Shown here: positions 51,411 through 64,000 of the stretch, in pieces
Numbering within the stretch: the first letter of the stretch is position 1
Layout of the letters: every line of letters begins with the position of its first letter
Origin: Vagococcus humatus
Lineage (GTDB): Bacteria; Bacillota; Bacilli; Lactobacillales; Vagococcaceae
Direction: 5' to 3'
Length of the DNA stretch: 64,000 nt
Assembly (NCBI RefSeq): GCF_003950325.1
Contig: NZ_PXZH01000001.1
Location: forward strand, 558,001 to 622,000
The notes under the pieces: generated by a model
What the model saw: the letters and a program-made list of their open reading frames with translations, nothing else
Database searches by the model: none
Told to the model about the DNA's origin: nothing
Position numbers and translations under genes: made by a program

Positions 51411-54400
51411 TTAAAACATATCAAATAAAGATAACTGATTTTCATCAGGCAAGCCTTGTAACACACCATTATCGTTTAAGTACTCCATAATGGTTTTAGA
51501 AACTTTCCCTCTAGTAGACAAATCTTCTTTAGATAAAAATTCTTGTTCTTCTCTTGCTACGATCATTTGTTTAGCCACGTTAATCCCTAAACTTGGAACT
51601 GCCGTAAACGGTGCAATTAACGTGTCTCCGTCAATCACAAAGTTTTTTACGTCGGATTTATATAAATCCACCATGCCAAATTTAAAGCCTCGCTCTAACA
51701 TCTCATTCGCTAACTCTAAAACCGTAAGTAAATTTTTCTCTTTAGTTGACGCGTCCATTCCTTTATCGGTAATTTCTTTCATTCTCGCTTTAACTGCATC
51801 TTTTCCTTTACTCATAGCAACTAAATCAAAATCATTGGCCCGAATCGAAAAGTAAGCAGCGTAATACAAAATAGGATAGTAGACTTTAAAATAAGCTACT
51901 CGTAAAGCCATTAACACATAGGCAGCCGCATGGGCTTTAGGGAACATGTACTTAATTTTTAAGCAAGAATCAATGTACCATTCAGGCACCCCTTCTTCTC
52001 GCATAGTCGCTTGCCAATCATCTGGTATTCCCCGACCTTTACGCACGTGTTCCATTATTTTAAAGGCTAACCCATCTTCTAAACCATTATGAATCAAGTA
52101 CACCATAATGTCATCTCGACAACCAATTACTTCAGACAAGGTAGCTTTTCCTTGTTTGATTAATTCATCTGCATTGCCTAACCAAACATCGGTTCCGTGA
52201 GACAAGCCAGATATTTGTAGTAATTCAGCAAAAGTAGTTGGATGGGTTTGCTCCAACATTCCGCGAACAAATTTAGTCCCAAATTCAGGAATCCCTAGCG
52301 AACCGGTTTTAGAATATATCTGCTCAGCTGTCACCCCTAATACCTCTGGTCCATCAAAAATACGCATGACTTCTGGATCATCAGTTGGAATGGTTTTAGG
52401 ATCAATCCCTGATAAATCTTGCAACATCCGAATCATAGTAGGATCATCATGACCTAGAATATCTAATTTTAAAACATTATCATGAATTGAGTGGAAATCA
52501 AAATGGGTTGTTTTCCATTCTGCCTCTTGATCATCTGCTGGATACTGAATTGGCGTAAAATCATACACGTCCATATAGTCTGGAATAACAATAATCCCTC
52601 CAGGATGCTGACCGGTTGTTCGTTTAACACCAGTAGCGCCTTTAGCTAGCCGGTCAATCTCAGCATTCCTAAACTGATAATCATTGTCCCGTTCATACCC
52701 TTTAACAAAACCATAAGCTGTTTTATCCGCCACAGTTCCAATCGTTCCTGCTCGGTAAACATATTCTTCCCCAAAGAGAACTTTGGTATAGTTATGGGCC
52801 TCTGGTTGATATTCTCCGCTAAAGTTTAAATCAATATCTGGTACTTTATCTCCATGGAAACCTAAAAATGTTTCAAAAGGAATATCGTGACCATCTTTAA
52901 ATAAGCGAGCACCACATTTGGGACAATCTTTTTCAGGTAAATCAAAACCAGAACCTACAGAACCATCTGTAAAGAATTCTGAAAATTGACATGCTGGACA
53001 CCGGTAATGAGGAGCAAGTGGGTTAACTTCTGTAATCCCTGTCATAGTGGCAACAAAACTAGAGCCAACTGACCCCCTAGAACCAACTAGATAGCCGTCT
53101 TCTAAACTTTTATGAACTAGCTTTTGTGAAATTAAATAAATAACTGAGAACCCATTCCCAATAATACTATCCAACTCTTTTTTTAGCCGTTTTTCCACAA
53201 TATCTGGTAAAGGCTCTCCGTATAAGCGTTTAGCTTCTGTGTAACTTAAATTGGTGATTTCTTCTTCAGAACCGGGAATTTTGGGTGTATACAGTTCATT
53301 TTTAACTGGGACAATGTCTTCACACCAATCCATCACTAACTGAGTATTAGTTACGACTATTTCTTTAGCTACCTGCTCTCCTAAGAAAGCAAATTCATCT
53401 AGCATTTCATTAGTAGTTCTAAAATGAACTTTAGGCAAGCTATACCGATTTAACGGGTTAGCTCCTCCCATCGAATTAATTAAAATTTTTCGGTAAATGG
53501 CATCTTCTTCATTTAGATAATGCACATCTCCTGTTGCTACAACTGGTTTATCTAGTTCTTGACCAATTTTAACAATATTAGCAATAATCTCTTCTAAAGC
53601 TCGCTCAGTTTTAACTAGCTCTTGTTCGATTAAAGGCGCATAGACCGGCTTTGGCATCACTTCTATATAATCATAAAATTTCGCTCGTTTTTTTGCTTCA
53701 TCTCGGCCTTTTTGCATCATAGCTTCAAATATTTCACCGTTACTACAAGCCGACCCTACAATTAAACCTTCTCTTAATTTATTTAATTCAGAGCGAGGAA
53801 TACGCGGCACTCGGTAATAATAATTCACATTAGATTTAGAAATTAACTTAAATAAATTTTTAAGTCCCGCTTGGGTTTTAGCAATAATCGTTGCATGAAA
53901 AGGCCGTGCTCGTTTATAAGCATCTCCTTCACCGATAAAGTCATTAAACTCATCATGGTATTCTATGCCGTGATCATCATAGGCTTCTTTTAAGAAAATC
54001 CAACACAAATGCCCAGTGGTTTCTGAGTCATAAATAGCTCGGTGATGCTGCTCTAAATTAACATTGTATTTTTTAGCTAACGTATTTAGTCTATGACTTT
54101 TCCAAGTGGGATGAAGTAACCGAGATAATTCTAACGTATCAATTACTGGATTAGTAGATTCAGGAATACCGTACTTTTCATAAGTGGTATTCAAAAATCC
54201 CATATCAAAACTAGCATTATGAGCTACTAAAATCGTATCTTGACAAAAATCTTGGAAAAGACGAATAACCTCTTCTTCTGATTTAGAGCCTTGTACCATT
54301 TCATCAGTTATTCCAGTTAAATTAATCGTTGTTTCAGATAAAGGGTGACCGGGATCAATAAATTCTTCAAAGGTATCAATCACATTTCCCTTATGCATTT

Positions 54401-55748
54401 TAACTGCTGCCAATTCAATAATCGTATCATAAACGGCAGAAAGCCCAGTGGTTTCCACGTCAAACACCACATAGGTAGCATCACTTAAATTTAAATGAGC
54501 TGGATGATAAGCAATCGGTACCCCGTCATCTACTATGTTCGCTTCCACCCCGTACAAAATTTTAATGCCATGGTCTTGACCTGCTTGGTAAGCTTCTGGA
54601 AAAGATTGTGCCCCAGCATGGTCAGTAATGGCAATCCCAGGCATGCCCCATTTAGCTGCTTGAGCCACTAAATCGCTAGCTTTATTCGTAGCATCCATCG
54701 TACTCATGTTGGTATGTAAATGAAGTTCGACCCGTTTTTCTCCGTCTGGCTCTGTATCTTTACGACTCGCATGAGGAACTTCCATTAAATCTTGACCATT
54801 CATAACCAAGTCACGCATAAATGTATCTTCTTGAATACTTCCTCTAGCTTTTAACCAACTACCGACTTTAATTGCCTCAAACATGGCTTCGTCTTCTTCT
54901 CCTCTAGAAAACTTCTTCACTGCAAAAGAAGAGGTATAGTCAGTTAGCTTAACAATCAAAATTTGACGACCTGAACGTAAGTCTCTAATTTCTTTATCAA
55001 AAACATATCCTTCAATGGTTACCCGGCGTTCTTCTTCTAAAATAGCCTCCATTGGGGTAATTGGCTCTTCTTTAGGAATTTGCCGGCCAAGTTGAACAGG
55101 ACCAGTTACTTCCACTACTTCTTTTTTCTGTTGCTGTTTTTTCTCTTCACTTTTTTGTAGTGCTAGAGCTGCTTCAGCCATCATTTTTTCTTGTTGAGCT
55201 CTTTGCCGCTCAGCAAATTCTTGCCGAGTAACTTCTGCATGATTTTCATTGACCACCGCTTGAAGTTTAAAAGGTTTAAACCCGAAACTTCGGTACAGCT
55301 GTTCCACTTCTGGAAATAGTTGTTGATTAAAGTAATCTAAAATCCCCTCATGATCAAGATACACTTTTACTTGTTTTTGATCGATAAAAGGTAATTGATT
55401 AGACAGCGTTCCATTTAATAAATGACGGTTACAGTTAATATTCTCTAAACAAATCGGCCAATAATCTTGAATCAAGGCTTCTGTATAATTGTTATCAGTT
55501 GTTTCAATAAATAACTGGGCTTTTCCGATTGACTGAAATGCCACTGCTAATTTTTGTTTAAATAATTGATAAAAGGTAGCCGGTACAATCTTTGGAAAGG
55601 ATAAATAAAAATCCCACACTCGACTTTTTCGATGAACGGTTACTTTTTTTATTTCCCCTACTTCTAACCATTCTTTATAGGGTTCTGTTATTTCAAATTC
55701 CATTTGCTGCAATAATTTTTCAAACAATTCTCTTGAATTTAATGACAA
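51411..55748 (-). CDS. polC: DNA polymerase III alpha subunit, Gram-positive PolC
   Basis: 1445 residues, the normal PolC length. Order: N-terminal domain, OB fold (about 235-320), PHP domain ([15 protein letters not shown] and AITDHAG) split by an inserted proofreading exonuclease ([13 protein letters not shown], about 425-590), then polymerase palm with [14 protein letters not shown] and [11 protein letters not shown], zinc-binding CPAC...CPKCGA, and C-terminal duplex-binding domain. Replicative polymerase. TTG start with GGGAGG 8 nt upstream. Confidence 0.96.
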   Translation of the reverse strand: MSLNSRELFEKLLQQMEFEITEPYKEWLEVGEIKKVTVHRKSRVWDFYLSFPKIVPATFYQLFKQKLAVAFQSIGKAQLFIETTDNNYTEALIQDYWPICLENINCNRHLLNGTLSNQLPFIDQKQVKVYLDHEGILDYFNQQLFPEVEQLYRSFGFKPFKLQAVVNENHAEVTRQEFAERQRAQQEKMMAEAALALQKSEEKKQQQKKEVVEVTGPVQLGRQIPKEEPITPMEAILEEERRVTIEGYVFDKEIRDLRSGRQILIVKLTDYTSSFAVKKFSRGEEDEAMFEAIKVGSWLKARGSIQEDTFMRDLVMNGQDLMEVPHASRKDTEPDGEKRVELHLHTNMSTMDATNKASDLVAQAAKWGMPGIAITDHAGAQSFPEAYQAGQDHGIKILYGVEANIVDDGVPIAYHPAHLNLSDATYVVFDVETTGLSAVYDTIIELAAVKMHKGNVIDTFEEFIDPGHPLSETTINLTGITDEMVQGSKSEEEVIRLFQDFCQDTILVAHNASFDMGFLNTTYEKYGIPESTNPVIDTLELSRLLHPTWKSHRLNTLAKKYNVNLEQHHRAIYDSETTGHLCWIFLKEAYDDHGIEYHDEFNDFIGEGDAYKRARPFHATIIAKTQAGLKNLFKLISKSNVNYYYRVPRIPRSELNKLREGLIVGSACSNGEIFEAMMQKGRDEAKKRAKFYDYIEVMPKPVYAPLIEQELVKTERALEEIIANIVKIGQELDKPVVATGDVHYLNEEDAIYRKILINSMGGANPLNRYSLPKVHFRTTNEMLDEFAFLGEQVAKEIVVTNTQLVMDWCEDIVPVKNELYTPKIPGSEEEITNLSYTEAKRLYGEPLPDIVEKRLKKELDSIIGNGFSVIYLISQKLVHKSLEDGYLVGSRGSVGSSFVATMTGITEVNPLAPHYRCPACQFSEFFTDGSVGSGFDLPEKDCPKCGARLFKDGHDIPFETFLGFHGDKVPDIDLNFSGEYQPEAHNYTKVLFGEEYVYRAGTIGTVADKTAYGFVKGYERDNDYQFRNAEIDRLAKGATGVKRTTGQHPGGIIVIPDYMDVYDFTPIQYPADDQEAEWKTTHFDFHSIHDNVLKLDILGHDDPTMIRMLQDLSGIDPKTIPTDDPEVMRIFDGPEVLGVTAEQIYSKTGSLGIPEFGTKFVRGMLEQTHPTTFAELLQISGLSHGTDVWLGNADELIKQGKATLSEVIGCRDDIMVYLIHNGLEDGLAFKIMEHVRKGRGIPDDWQATMREEGVPEWYIDSCLKIKYMFPKAHAAAYVLMALRVAYFKVYYPILYYAAYFSIRANDFDLVAMSKGKDAVKARMKEITDKGMDASTKEKNLLTVLELANEMLERGFKFGMVDLYKSDVKNFVIDGDTLIAPFTAVPSLGINVAKQMIVAREEQEFLSKEDLSTRGKVSKTIMEYLNDNGVLQGLPDENQLSLFDMF

Positions 55749-55784
55749 TGACCTAGCCTCCCTTGTTCATTGTACAAACTTCAA

Positions 55785-55828
55785 AAGAACAAGATATGTC
55801 AACCCAAGCAGGCACATATCTTGTTCTT
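55785..55828 (-). terminator. hairpin between proS and polC
   Basis: AAGAACAAGATATGT / ACATATCTTGTTCTT, 15 perfect pairs; the following T-run on the minus strand is poor, so termination may be partial. Confidence 0.5.
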
Positions 55829-55851
55829 CTACATATATTTCTTTCAATTAA

Positions 55852-57624
<1,773 letters not shown>

Positions 57625-58911
57625 TTATCTAAAGAAAAAACGCATAATATCATTCCAAGTCACTAAAATCATCAATAAGAAGAGAAAAGCTACACCAACT
57701 AAAGTGACTTTTCCTTCTACTTCTGGACTAAGTGGTTTTCTACGAATGCCTTCTACTAAATTAAGTAATAACTTTCCTCCGTCAAGGGCAGGAATAGGTA
57801 ATAAGTTAACAATACCTAAGTTAACACTTAATACGGCAATAAAGTTTAAAATGGTCATAAAGCTTTCATTAGATACTTGGGAGGACACTTGGAAAATCAT
57901 CACCGGTCCACCTAATTTATTTAAGCTAAACCCTGTGACAAGTCCTTTTAATGCAACAAAAATCATAGTGGCACTTTCCCAAGTTTTATTAGCTGCTCGT
58001 TTAATCTTTTCTAAAAAGTTTAACGAAACAAAGCGTGTTCCACCTTGAATGCCTATTCTAACAGCTTTAGTACCGTCTTCCAAGGTTTCTGTTTTAGGTA
58101 CTAAGGTAAGCTCCACAACTTTTCCGTCTCGTTTAACCTCAATAGGAGTTTCTTTCCCAACTTGTTTATCTATAATTGGTTTAATATCAGTAAATTGCTC
58201 AACAGGCTGATGATTGACAGAGGTTATCACATCTCCTGGTTTAATCCCTGCTTTCGCTGCAGGACTATTTTCAGCAACTCCGCCAATATGACTAGACGGG
58301 TCTGGTTGGATTTCTCCACCTTGGGCAAACAACACCACTCCAAACAAAATAAAGGTCAAAATAAAGTTAAACAGTGGGCCAGCCACATTAGTTAACATAC
58401 GGTTGATTAATTTAGCCGATTGAAACTGCACGTCTCTTGGTGCAATCTGGACTTCTATTCCATCGGTTTCAATAATCGCTGCATCATGATCCACTTGGTA
58501 GAGCTTTTCTTCTTTTTCATCGCCATTTAGATACCCTTTAATAAATAATTCATCTTCTAAATCAAAAGAAGTCACTTCCATCGGTAAACTATTCGGCAAT
58601 TGAACTTTTGAACTAGTATTAATCCGAGTCACTACTTCCTCTTGATTTAACTCAATAGACACAGGTTGACCGGGAGTTAACTCTAACTCTTCCTCCCCAG
58701 CTCCTGCCATTCGCACGTAACCACCGACTGGGAGCATTCGAACTGTATAAGTCGTTCCAGATTGACTTCGGTGGGAAAACAGCTTAGGACCCATGCCAAT
58801 GGAGAACTCTCTAACTAAAATGCCAGATAACTTCGCAAATAGAAAATGGCCAAATTCATGCACCACAACAATTAAGCCAAAGACAAATATAAACGTAATA
58901 ATTGTTTTCAT
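57625..58911 (-). CDS. rseP: site-2 protease RseP/Eep
   Basis: 428 residues. Intramembrane zinc metalloprotease: HEFGH (about residue 18) in the first helix, one PDZ domain (GIKPGDVITSVNHQPVE) and LLPIPALDGG near the C-terminus. The enterococcal homologue Eep processes pheromone precursors and anti-sigma factors. AGAGG precedes ATG 58911; ATG 58929 is in frame but lacks a ribosome site. Confidence 0.94.
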   Translation of the reverse strand: MKTIITFIFVFGLIVVVHEFGHFLFAKLSGILVREFSIGMGPKLFSHRSQSGTTYTVRMLPVGGYVRMAGAGEEELELTPGQPVSIELNQEEVVTRINTSSKVQLPNSLPMEVTSFDLEDELFIKGYLNGDEKEEKLYQVDHDAAIIETDGIEVQIAPRDVQFQSAKLINRMLTNVAGPLFNFILTFILFGVVLFAQGGEIQPDPSSHIGGVAENSPAAKAGIKPGDVITSVNHQPVEQFTDIKPIIDKQVGKETPIEVKRDGKVVELTLVPKTETLEDGTKAVRIGIQGGTRFVSLNFLEKIKRAANKTWESATMIFVALKGLVTGFSLNKLGGPVMIFQVSSQVSNESFMTILNFIAVLSVNLGIVNLLPIPALDGGKLLLNLVEGIRRKPLSPEVEGKVTLVGVAFLFLLMILVTWNDIMRFFFR

Positions 58912-59013
58912 ACTCACACCTCTTTTCATTCTTCACTCATTAATTAACTAAAGGTCTATTCTTAACACACTGAATGAGTATGAACAGGTGTTAACTTCTT
59001 TCCCTATTTTTGA

Positions 59014-59823
59014 CTAAAAAAGTCCAAATAAGTGCATTAAAGGAAAGACAAATAATAAACTATCAAAGCGGTCTAAAATACCACCATGCCCAGGTAATAA
59101 AGTCCCTGAGTCTTTTGTATTATAAAAACGTTTATAAGCAGATTCAACTAGGTCACCCATTTGACCTGCAATGGAAAAGAAGACGGTGAAAATAACCATC
59201 ACCACATTACTATGACCAAAGTAATCTTGCCCTGGGTAAAGTAATAGGAATAAAATAGCTACCACTACCGCTGACACAATTCCTCCAATAGACCCTTCAA
59301 TCGTTTTATTAGGGGAAATTTGTGGGGACAATTTATTTTTACCAAATTTTCGGCCAAACATATAGGCTCCAATATCTGTTGCCCAAACAACTAATAAGCC
59401 AAACATTAAATACTTAATATCTCCTTGGGTTTCTCCTCTTGCTAGTAAAAAACTATGGAAACCAGTTCCCACATATAAACTAGTCAACACAGGAAATCCC
59501 ATATCTTCTATCGAATAAGTGTTATGAGAAAAAACTGAACCGGTCATCAAAATCATCACCGTTAAAAAAAATAAGCTCATATTATCCGCTTTATCTGATA
59601 AAAAGAAAAAATACCGATCTAAAGGCAATACTAAAAAAAGTGTTCCTAAACAAGCTAGCACTCCTTCAAACGAATTTAGTGTCATGCCTTTCATTCTAAA
59701 TAACTCATAAACACCAATTAAAGCTAAAATAGCAATGGTCAATTCTAATGCTATACCTCCCAAGATAATCACAGGGATAAATAAAGCTAAAGCTATCACA
59801 GCAGTTGTGACACGTTGTTTCAT
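59014..59823 (-). CDS. cdsA: phosphatidate cytidylyltransferase
   Basis: 269 residues, about eight helices; signature [13 protein letters not shown] and C-terminal [19 protein letters not shown]. It makes CDP-diacylglycerol for phospholipid synthesis. Start overlaps the uppS stop by 4 nt. Confidence 0.95.
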   Translation of the reverse strand: MKQRVTTAVIALALFIPVIILGGIALELTIAILALIGVYELFRMKGMTLNSFEGVLACLGTLFLVLPLDRYFFFLSDKADNMSLFFLTVMILMTGSVFSHNTYSIEDMGFPVLTSLYVGTGFHSFLLARGETQGDIKYLMFGLLVVWATDIGAYMFGRKFGKNKLSPQISPNKTIEGSIGGIVSAVVVAILFLLLYPGQDYFGHSNVVMVIFTVFFSIAGQMGDLVESAYKRFYNTKDSGTLLPGHGGILDRFDSLLFVFPLMHLFGLF

Positions 59824-60632
59824 TTAGTTGTCTCTCCTTTATTTTTTGACTTATTTAAGCCACCAAACCGACGATTCCGATGTTGAAAAGCACCTAGGGC
59901 TTGTGAAAAGTGATGCTGATCAAAATCTGGCCATAAAGCCTTAGAAAAATATAATTCACTATAAGCCAATTGCCAAAGCATAAAGTTACTAATTCTTTCT
60001 TCACCACTAGTTCTAATTAACAAATCAGGATCTTGACAATTTTCTGGTAAGTGACAAGTCATTAGATAATTAGAAAAAGTTTCAGCTGTTAAGGTTTCAG
60101 TCTCTAACTTGTTTTGTTTGACGTCTTGAATGACTTGATTCACTGCAGTTAAAATTTCAGCCCGACTCCCATAGTTAAGAGCAAAGTTTAAAATCATCCC
60201 AGTATTTTGTTTGGTTTGTTCAATCGCCTCATCAACCGCCTGTCTGGTATGAGCAGGTAATTCTTCTGTATACCCAATAACTTGCACTTGCACATTCTCT
60301 TCAATCAGTTCTGGAATAAAGGTATCAAAAAATTCAACCGGTAGTTGCATCAAGTAATCTACTTCTTCTTGAGGCCTTTTCCAGTTCTCCGTTGAAAAAG
60401 CATATAAGGTTAAGACTTTTACTCCCAAACGACTGGCTTGTTTGGTAATTTTCTTAACATTATTCATCCCCTCTTTGTGTCCTGCCATTCTTGGCAACCG
60501 TCTGTTTTCAGCCCAACGACCATTGCCGTCCATAATAATTGCAATATGTTTGGGGACAGGTCCAGCAGTATTAAAGACCCAGTGATCTTCCTTATTAATA
60601 TATTTTTCTTTTTGTGGAAATAAGCGAAACAT
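59820..60632 (-). CDS. uppS: undecaprenyl diphosphate synthase
   Basis: 270 residues. cis-prenyltransferase making the lipid carrier for peptidoglycan: [56 protein letters not shown] before the ATG. First of uppS-cdsA-rseP-proS. Confidence 0.95.
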   Translation of the reverse strand: MFRLFPQKEKYINKEDHWVFNTAGPVPKHIAIIMDGNGRWAENRRLPRMAGHKEGMNNVKKITKQASRLGVKVLTLYAFSTENWKRPQEEVDYLMQLPVEFFDTFIPELIEENVQVQVIGYTEELPAHTRQAVDEAIEQTKQNTGMILNFALNYGSRAEILTAVNQVIQDVKQNKLETETLTAETFSNYLMTCHLPENCQDPDLLIRTSGEERISNFMLWQLAYSELYFSKALWPDFDQHHFSQALGAFQHRNRRFGGLNKSKNKGETTK

Positions 60633-60736
60633 CTCAAGTCTCCTTTGTTGACTTATTCTATCCTTTTTATTGTAGCAAAAATTAGCGGAAAAACCTATAA
60701 AAATAAGGAATTATTGTGATTAAATAGAAAATTTTA

Positions 60737-60766
60737 AGAAAAAAAAAGCCTTTTTACAGGCTTTTT
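60737..60766 (-). terminator. frr terminator
   Basis: AAAGCCTG/CAGGCTTT-type hairpin (AAAGCC / GGCTTT) followed by a long T-run on the minus strand. Confidence 0.82.
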
Positions 60767-60777
60767 CTTACAAATCA

Positions 60778-61335
60778 CTAAACGTCTAGTAATTCTTCTT
60801 CTTTAGTTGCAGCAATTTTATCAATTTCTTTTGTGCTAGCATCAGTAATTTTTTGAACATCTTGTTCTAATGTACGTAATTCATCTTCAGAAATATCTTT
60901 TTTCTTTTCAGCTGCTTTTAATTCATCCATTGCATCTCGGCGAATATTGCGGACAGCAACTTTTGCCCCTTCAGCATGTTTTCCTACTTGTTTAGCTAAT
61001 TCTTTCCGACGATCTTCTGTTAATTGTGGAATGATTAAACGAATAACAGAGCCATCATTAGTTGGGCTAATGCCTAAATCACTCGCTAAAATAGATTTTT
61101 CGATATCCCCTAAGCTTGTTTTATCAAAAGGTGTAATCATTAAAACTCGTGCTTCAGGAATAGAGATTTGTGAAATTTGATTAAGTGGTGTTGGTACTCC
61201 GTAATATTCCACTTGAATTCTATCTAACAAGCTAGCGTTAGCACGGCCTGCTCTAATTTGTCCTAAATCACGTTGTAAACTTTCTTCTGCTTTTTTCATT
61301 TTGTCTTGAGCTGTTTCAATAATCTGGTTAACCAT
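60778..61335 (-). CDS. frr: ribosome recycling factor
   Basis: 185 residues, full length. [23 protein letters not shown] and [29 protein letters not shown] are typical. It releases ribosomes after termination with EF-G. Six nt after pyrH. Confidence 0.95.
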   Translation of the reverse strand: MVNQIIETAQDKMKKAEESLQRDLGQIRAGRANASLLDRIQVEYYGVPTPLNQISQISIPEARVLMITPFDKTSLGDIEKSILASDLGISPTNDGSVIRLIIPQLTEDRRKELAKQVGKHAEGAKVAVRNIRRDAMDELKAAEKKKDISEDELRTLEQDVQKITDASTKEIDKIAATKEEELLDV

Positions 61336-61341
61336 GTTTGA

Positions 61342-62064
61342 CTATTTCCCCCTTACAGTTGTTCCGATATTTTCACCAAGGCAAACTCGTTTAATATTAC
61401 CACGTTCATTTAAATTAAAGACAACTAATGGGATATCGTTATCCATACTTAATGAACTAGCAGTAGAATCCATTACTTGTAGACCTTTTGCAATAATATC
61501 TAAGTGTGTTAATTCATCAAATTTTTGTGCATCTGATACGATTTTAGGATCGGCAGAATAAACGCCATCCACATTGTTTTTAGCCATTAAAATAACGTCG
61601 GCATCGATTTCAGCCGCACGTAATGCAGCTGTTGTATCTGTAGAAAAATAAGGATTGCCAGTACCACCTGCAAAGATAACAACGCGTCTTTTTTCTAAAT
61701 GTCGCACTGCCCGTCGTCTAATATAAGGCTCCGCAATTTGGCGCATTTCAATAGAAGTTTGAACACGTGTTGGTACTCCTAGGTTTTCTAAAGTATCTTG
61801 TAAAGCTAAAGCATTCATAACTGTTGCAAGCATTCCCATATAATCAGCTTGGGCACGTTCCATTCCCATTTCAGCGCCAATTGTTCCACGCCAAATATTA
61901 CCGCCGCCTACAACAATAGCAATTTCTACGCCTAAATCATAAACTTCTTTGATTTCTTGACCAATTTCTTCGATAACTGGTGGTTTAATCCCAAACCCAG
62001 CATCACCTGCTAAAGCTTCTCCACTTACTTTTAATATAATTCTTTGATATTTTGGCTTATCCAT
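61342..62064 (-). CDS. pyrH: UMP kinase
   Basis: 240 residues, amino-acid-kinase fold: [44 protein letters not shown] (in parts) and [13 protein letters not shown]. The frame runs to 62106, but GGAGG stands 10 nt before ATG 62064, which gives the usual N-terminus. Confidence 0.95.
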   Translation of the reverse strand: MDKPKYQRIILKVSGEALAGDAGFGIKPPVIEEIGQEIKEVYDLGVEIAIVVGGGNIWRGTIGAEMGMERAQADYMGMLATVMNALALQDTLENLGVPTRVQTSIEMRQIAEPYIRRRAVRHLEKRRVVIFAGGTGNPYFSTDTTAALRAAEIDADVILMAKNNVDGVYSADPKIVSDAQKFDELTHLDIIAKGLQVMDSTASSLSMDNDIPLVVFNLNERGNIKRVCLGENIGTTVRGK

Positions 62065-62137
62065 CCTTCTATTACCTCCGTTAACCTTTATTCTATCATA
62101 TTCCATTCATTAAGAAAACGTTGAGCTTCCTAAAAAA

Positions 62138-62178
62138 GCTCAAAAAAAGGGACCGCACTAATAATTAGTAGCGTTCCC
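62138..62178 (-). terminator. terminator between tsf and pyrH
   Basis: On the minus strand a GGGAACGCTACTAAT / ATTAGTGCGGTCCC hairpin with small mismatches, then TTTTTTT. Confidence 0.78.
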
Positions 62179-62201
62179 AACTGTCTTAAAAAGACAGATA
62201 A

Positions 62202-63080
62202 TTATTTCATTTGACTCATAACTTCGTCAGCAAAGTTTTCTTCACGTTTTTCTAAACCTTCGCCCACTTCAAAACGGACAAATGATTTAACTGTTGCGCC
62301 ATGATTTTTAGCAAATTTTTCAACAGTTACGTCAGGATCTTTAACGAATGGTTGGTCAACTAAACAAATTTCAGCTAAGAATTTATGCATACGACCTTGA
62401 ACCATTTTTTCAACGATTTTTGCAGGTTTGCCTTCGTTTAAAGCTTGTTCAGTTAAAACTGATTGTTCGTGATCTAATTCTGCTTGAGGCACTTGGTCTT
62501 TAGTGATGTAACGAGGGTTAATAGCTGCAACGTGCATAGCAACGTCTTTTGCTACTTCTTCGTCATTTGTTCCATCTAAAACAGTTAAAGCAGCAATACG
62601 GCCACCCATATGTAAGTAAGCACCAAATGCTTGTGAATCTTCTTTTTCAACTACTTCAAAACGACGGAAACTAATTTTTTCACCGATTTTGTTAGTTGCT
62701 TCAATAATAGATTTTTCAATAGAACCATCTTCAGTTGGAAGTGCTAATGCTTCTTCCATGTTAGCTGGTTTGTTTTCTACCATTAATTTAGCTACTTCTT
62801 TAACTAAATCTTGGAACATGTCGTTTTTAGAAACAAAGTCTGTTTCTGCATTGATTTCAACGATTGCAGCAGTGTTGCCATCTACATGAATGCTTGCTAA
62901 ACCTTCAGCAGCGATACGGTCGCCTTTCTTAGCAGCTTTTGCCATTCCTTTTTCACGTAAAAGATCGACTGCTTTGTCCATATCTCCTTCTACTTCAACT
63001 AGTGCTCTTTTTGCATCCATCATACCAACGCCTGTAGCGTCACGTAATTCTTTTACCATAGCAGCTGAAATTTTTGCCAT
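62202..63080 (-). CDS. tsf: elongation factor Ts
   Basis: 292 residues. Guanine-nucleotide exchange factor for EF-Tu: [21 protein letters not shown] and [17 protein letters not shown] behind GGGGG. Follows rpsB. Confidence 0.96.
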   Translation of the reverse strand: MAKISAAMVKELRDATGVGMMDAKRALVEVEGDMDKAVDLLREKGMAKAAKKGDRIAAEGLASIHVDGNTAAIVEINAETDFVSKNDMFQDLVKEVAKLMVENKPANMEEALALPTEDGSIEKSIIEATNKIGEKISFRRFEVVEKEDSQAFGAYLHMGGRIAALTVLDGTNDEEVAKDVAMHVAAINPRYITKDQVPQAELDHEQSVLTEQALNEGKPAKIVEKMVQGRMHKFLAEICLVDQPFVKDPDVTVEKFAKNHGATVKSFVRFEVGEGLEKREENFADEVMSQMK

Positions 63081-63129
63081 TTTATTTTGCCCCCTGTATG
63101 TTTTCCTATAATAGTTGATTTAAATTTCT

Positions 63130-63206
63130 AAAAAAGCTGTCTCAAAGGAGACGGTCTAGGGCTACTTTTTTCGCCAACTGAACGGATAGCCTTTGAGACA
63201 GCTTCA
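63130..63206 (-). terminator. long hairpin between rpsB and tsf
   Basis: AAGCTGTCTCAAAGG (63130s) pairs perfectly with CCTTTGAGACAGCTT (63190-63204) around a 40-nt loop, followed on the minus strand by TTTTTTAG. Probably a partial terminator lowering tsf relative to rpsB. Confidence 0.7.
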
Positions 63207-63239
63207 CTTTTTATTGTTTAATAGGCTAAATTAAGCTTA

Positions 63240-64000
63240 TTATTTGTTGTCGCCTTCAACAGCTTCAACGATTTCTTCGATAGAAGCAGCACCTTCAGCT
63301 TCTTCTTTTTTGAATGTATCTTCGCTAACTTCATCTTCACCTTGACGGCCTTCGATGAAAGCATCAGCCATTTTACCAGCAATAAGTTTTACGGCACGAA
63401 TAGCATCATCATTTGATGGGATAACTACGTCGATTTCGTCTGGATCACAGTTAGTATCCACCATTGCTACGATTGGAATATTTAATTTATGAGCTTCTTG
63501 AACGGCAATACGTTCTTTACGAGGGTCAACGATGAACATTACATCTGGAATTCTTGGCATATCAGCGATACCGCCTAAGAATTTTTGTAGACGTTCACGT
63601 TCTTTGTTTAAACCAGCTACTTCTTTTTTAGGAAGTACTTCGAAAATGCCGTCTTCTTCCATTTTGTCAATTTCTTTAAGACGTGCAATACGTTTTTGGA
63701 TAGTATCCCAGTTAGTTAAAGTTCCACCTAACCAACGATGGTTTACATAGTATTGACCAGCTCTTTCAGCTTCTTCTTTGATAGCATCTTGTGCTTGTTT
63801 TTTAGTTCCTACGAATAATGCAACGCCGCCGTCTTCAGCAACTTGACGCATATAGTCGTATGCAACATCTACTAATTTAACTGTTTTTTGTAAGTCAATA
63901 ATGTAGATACCGTTTCTTTCTGTAAAGATATACTTTTTCATTTTAGGGTTCCAACGACGTGTTTGGTGTCCGAAATGTACCCCAGCTTCTAGTAATTGCT
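63240..64000 (-). CDS. rpsB: ribosomal protein uS2, 5' end outside the window
   Basis: At least 253 residues visible. The frame is open to the window edge and reads [20 protein letters not shown] just before the ATG at 63941, which is the normal S2 N-terminus; the true start is a few codons beyond 64000. Other family segments: [19 protein letters not shown] and [20 protein letters not shown]-terminus is acidic. Confidence 0.96.
   Translation of the reverse strand, partial: QLLEAGVHFGHQTRRWNPKMKKYIFTERNGIYIIDLQKTVKLVDVAYDYMRQVAEDGGVALFVGTKKQAQDAIKEEAERAGQYYVNHRWLGGTLTNWDTIQKRIARLKEIDKMEEDGIFEVLPKKEVAGLNKERERLQKFLGGIADMPRIPDVMFIVDPRKERIAVQEAHKLNIPIVAMVDTNCDPDEIDVVIPSNDDAIRAVKLIAGKMADAFIEGRQGEDEVSEDTFKKEEAEGAASIEEIVEAVEGDNK

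Overview
The window is low-GC Firmicutes chromosome, most likely from a lactic acid bacterium of the Enterococcaceae (Enterococcus/Vagococcus type). The evidence is gene order: recU-ponA next to ypsA-gpsB-rnpB, a yqeG-yqeH-yhbY-nadD-yqeK-rsfS-yqeM operon, one long fatty-acid synthesis cluster running fabT to accA, and rpsB-tsf-pyrH-frr-uppS-cdsA-rseP-proS-polC. Species cannot be fixed from sequence reading alone. A pyruvate:flavodoxin oxidoreductase (nifJ) and a ferrochelatase without neighbouring haem genes are distinguishing accessory features. I see no tRNA or rRNA genes, IS elements, prophage or CRISPR array.

Layout. 1-8 kb: a CBS-domain protein, small membrane proteins, cspA, an EbsA-like protein, RNase HI, a split threonine/serine exporter, ferrochelatase, an rRNA methyltransferase, RNase P RNA, gpsB and ypsA. 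8-13 kb: recU-ponA, a DUF4767-type lipoprotein and a decayed tyrosine-phosphatase gene. 13-15 kb: an operon of a membrane protein, a LytTR regulator and a DUF3021 protein, with a 21-bp-period direct repeat in front. 15-22 kb: a TPP-riboswitch-controlled thiamine-precursor ABC transporter with a TatD-family hydrolase, then nifJ. 22-27 kb: the yqeG ribosome-assembly/NAD operon. 27-32 kb: an amino-acid ABC transporter and a GntR-controlled ABC exporter. 32-42 kb: type II fatty-acid synthesis and acetyl-CoA carboxylase, headed by a frameshifted fabT. 42-46 kb: fructose operon fruR-fruK-fruA. 46-51 kb: a C_GCAxxG_C_C protein with a TDT transporter, sdpR-sdpI, VanZ-like protein, CDF transporter and FAD oxidoreductase. 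51-64 kb: polC, proS, rseP, cdsA, uppS, frr, pyrH, tsf and the 5'-truncated rpsB.

The most interesting unexplained region is 27.0-27.4 kb. It holds a tandem pair of about 100-nt units, each with a TTCATA-N5-TTCATA direct repeat at the same distance from a -10 box, a CU-rich stretch complementary to a Shine-Dalgarno plus AUG, and an intrinsic terminator. I interpret these as two paralogous trans-acting small RNAs controlled by an OmpR-family response regulator. Other points worth checking are a single-base frameshift in an A7 tract of fabT, an apparent AUA start codon in rsfS, a leader terminator before yqeG, a terminator between acpP and fabK, and putative operators in front of several operons.

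Many starts given here were moved to the codon best placed behind a Shine-Dalgarno sequence; the reason is stated in each entry.
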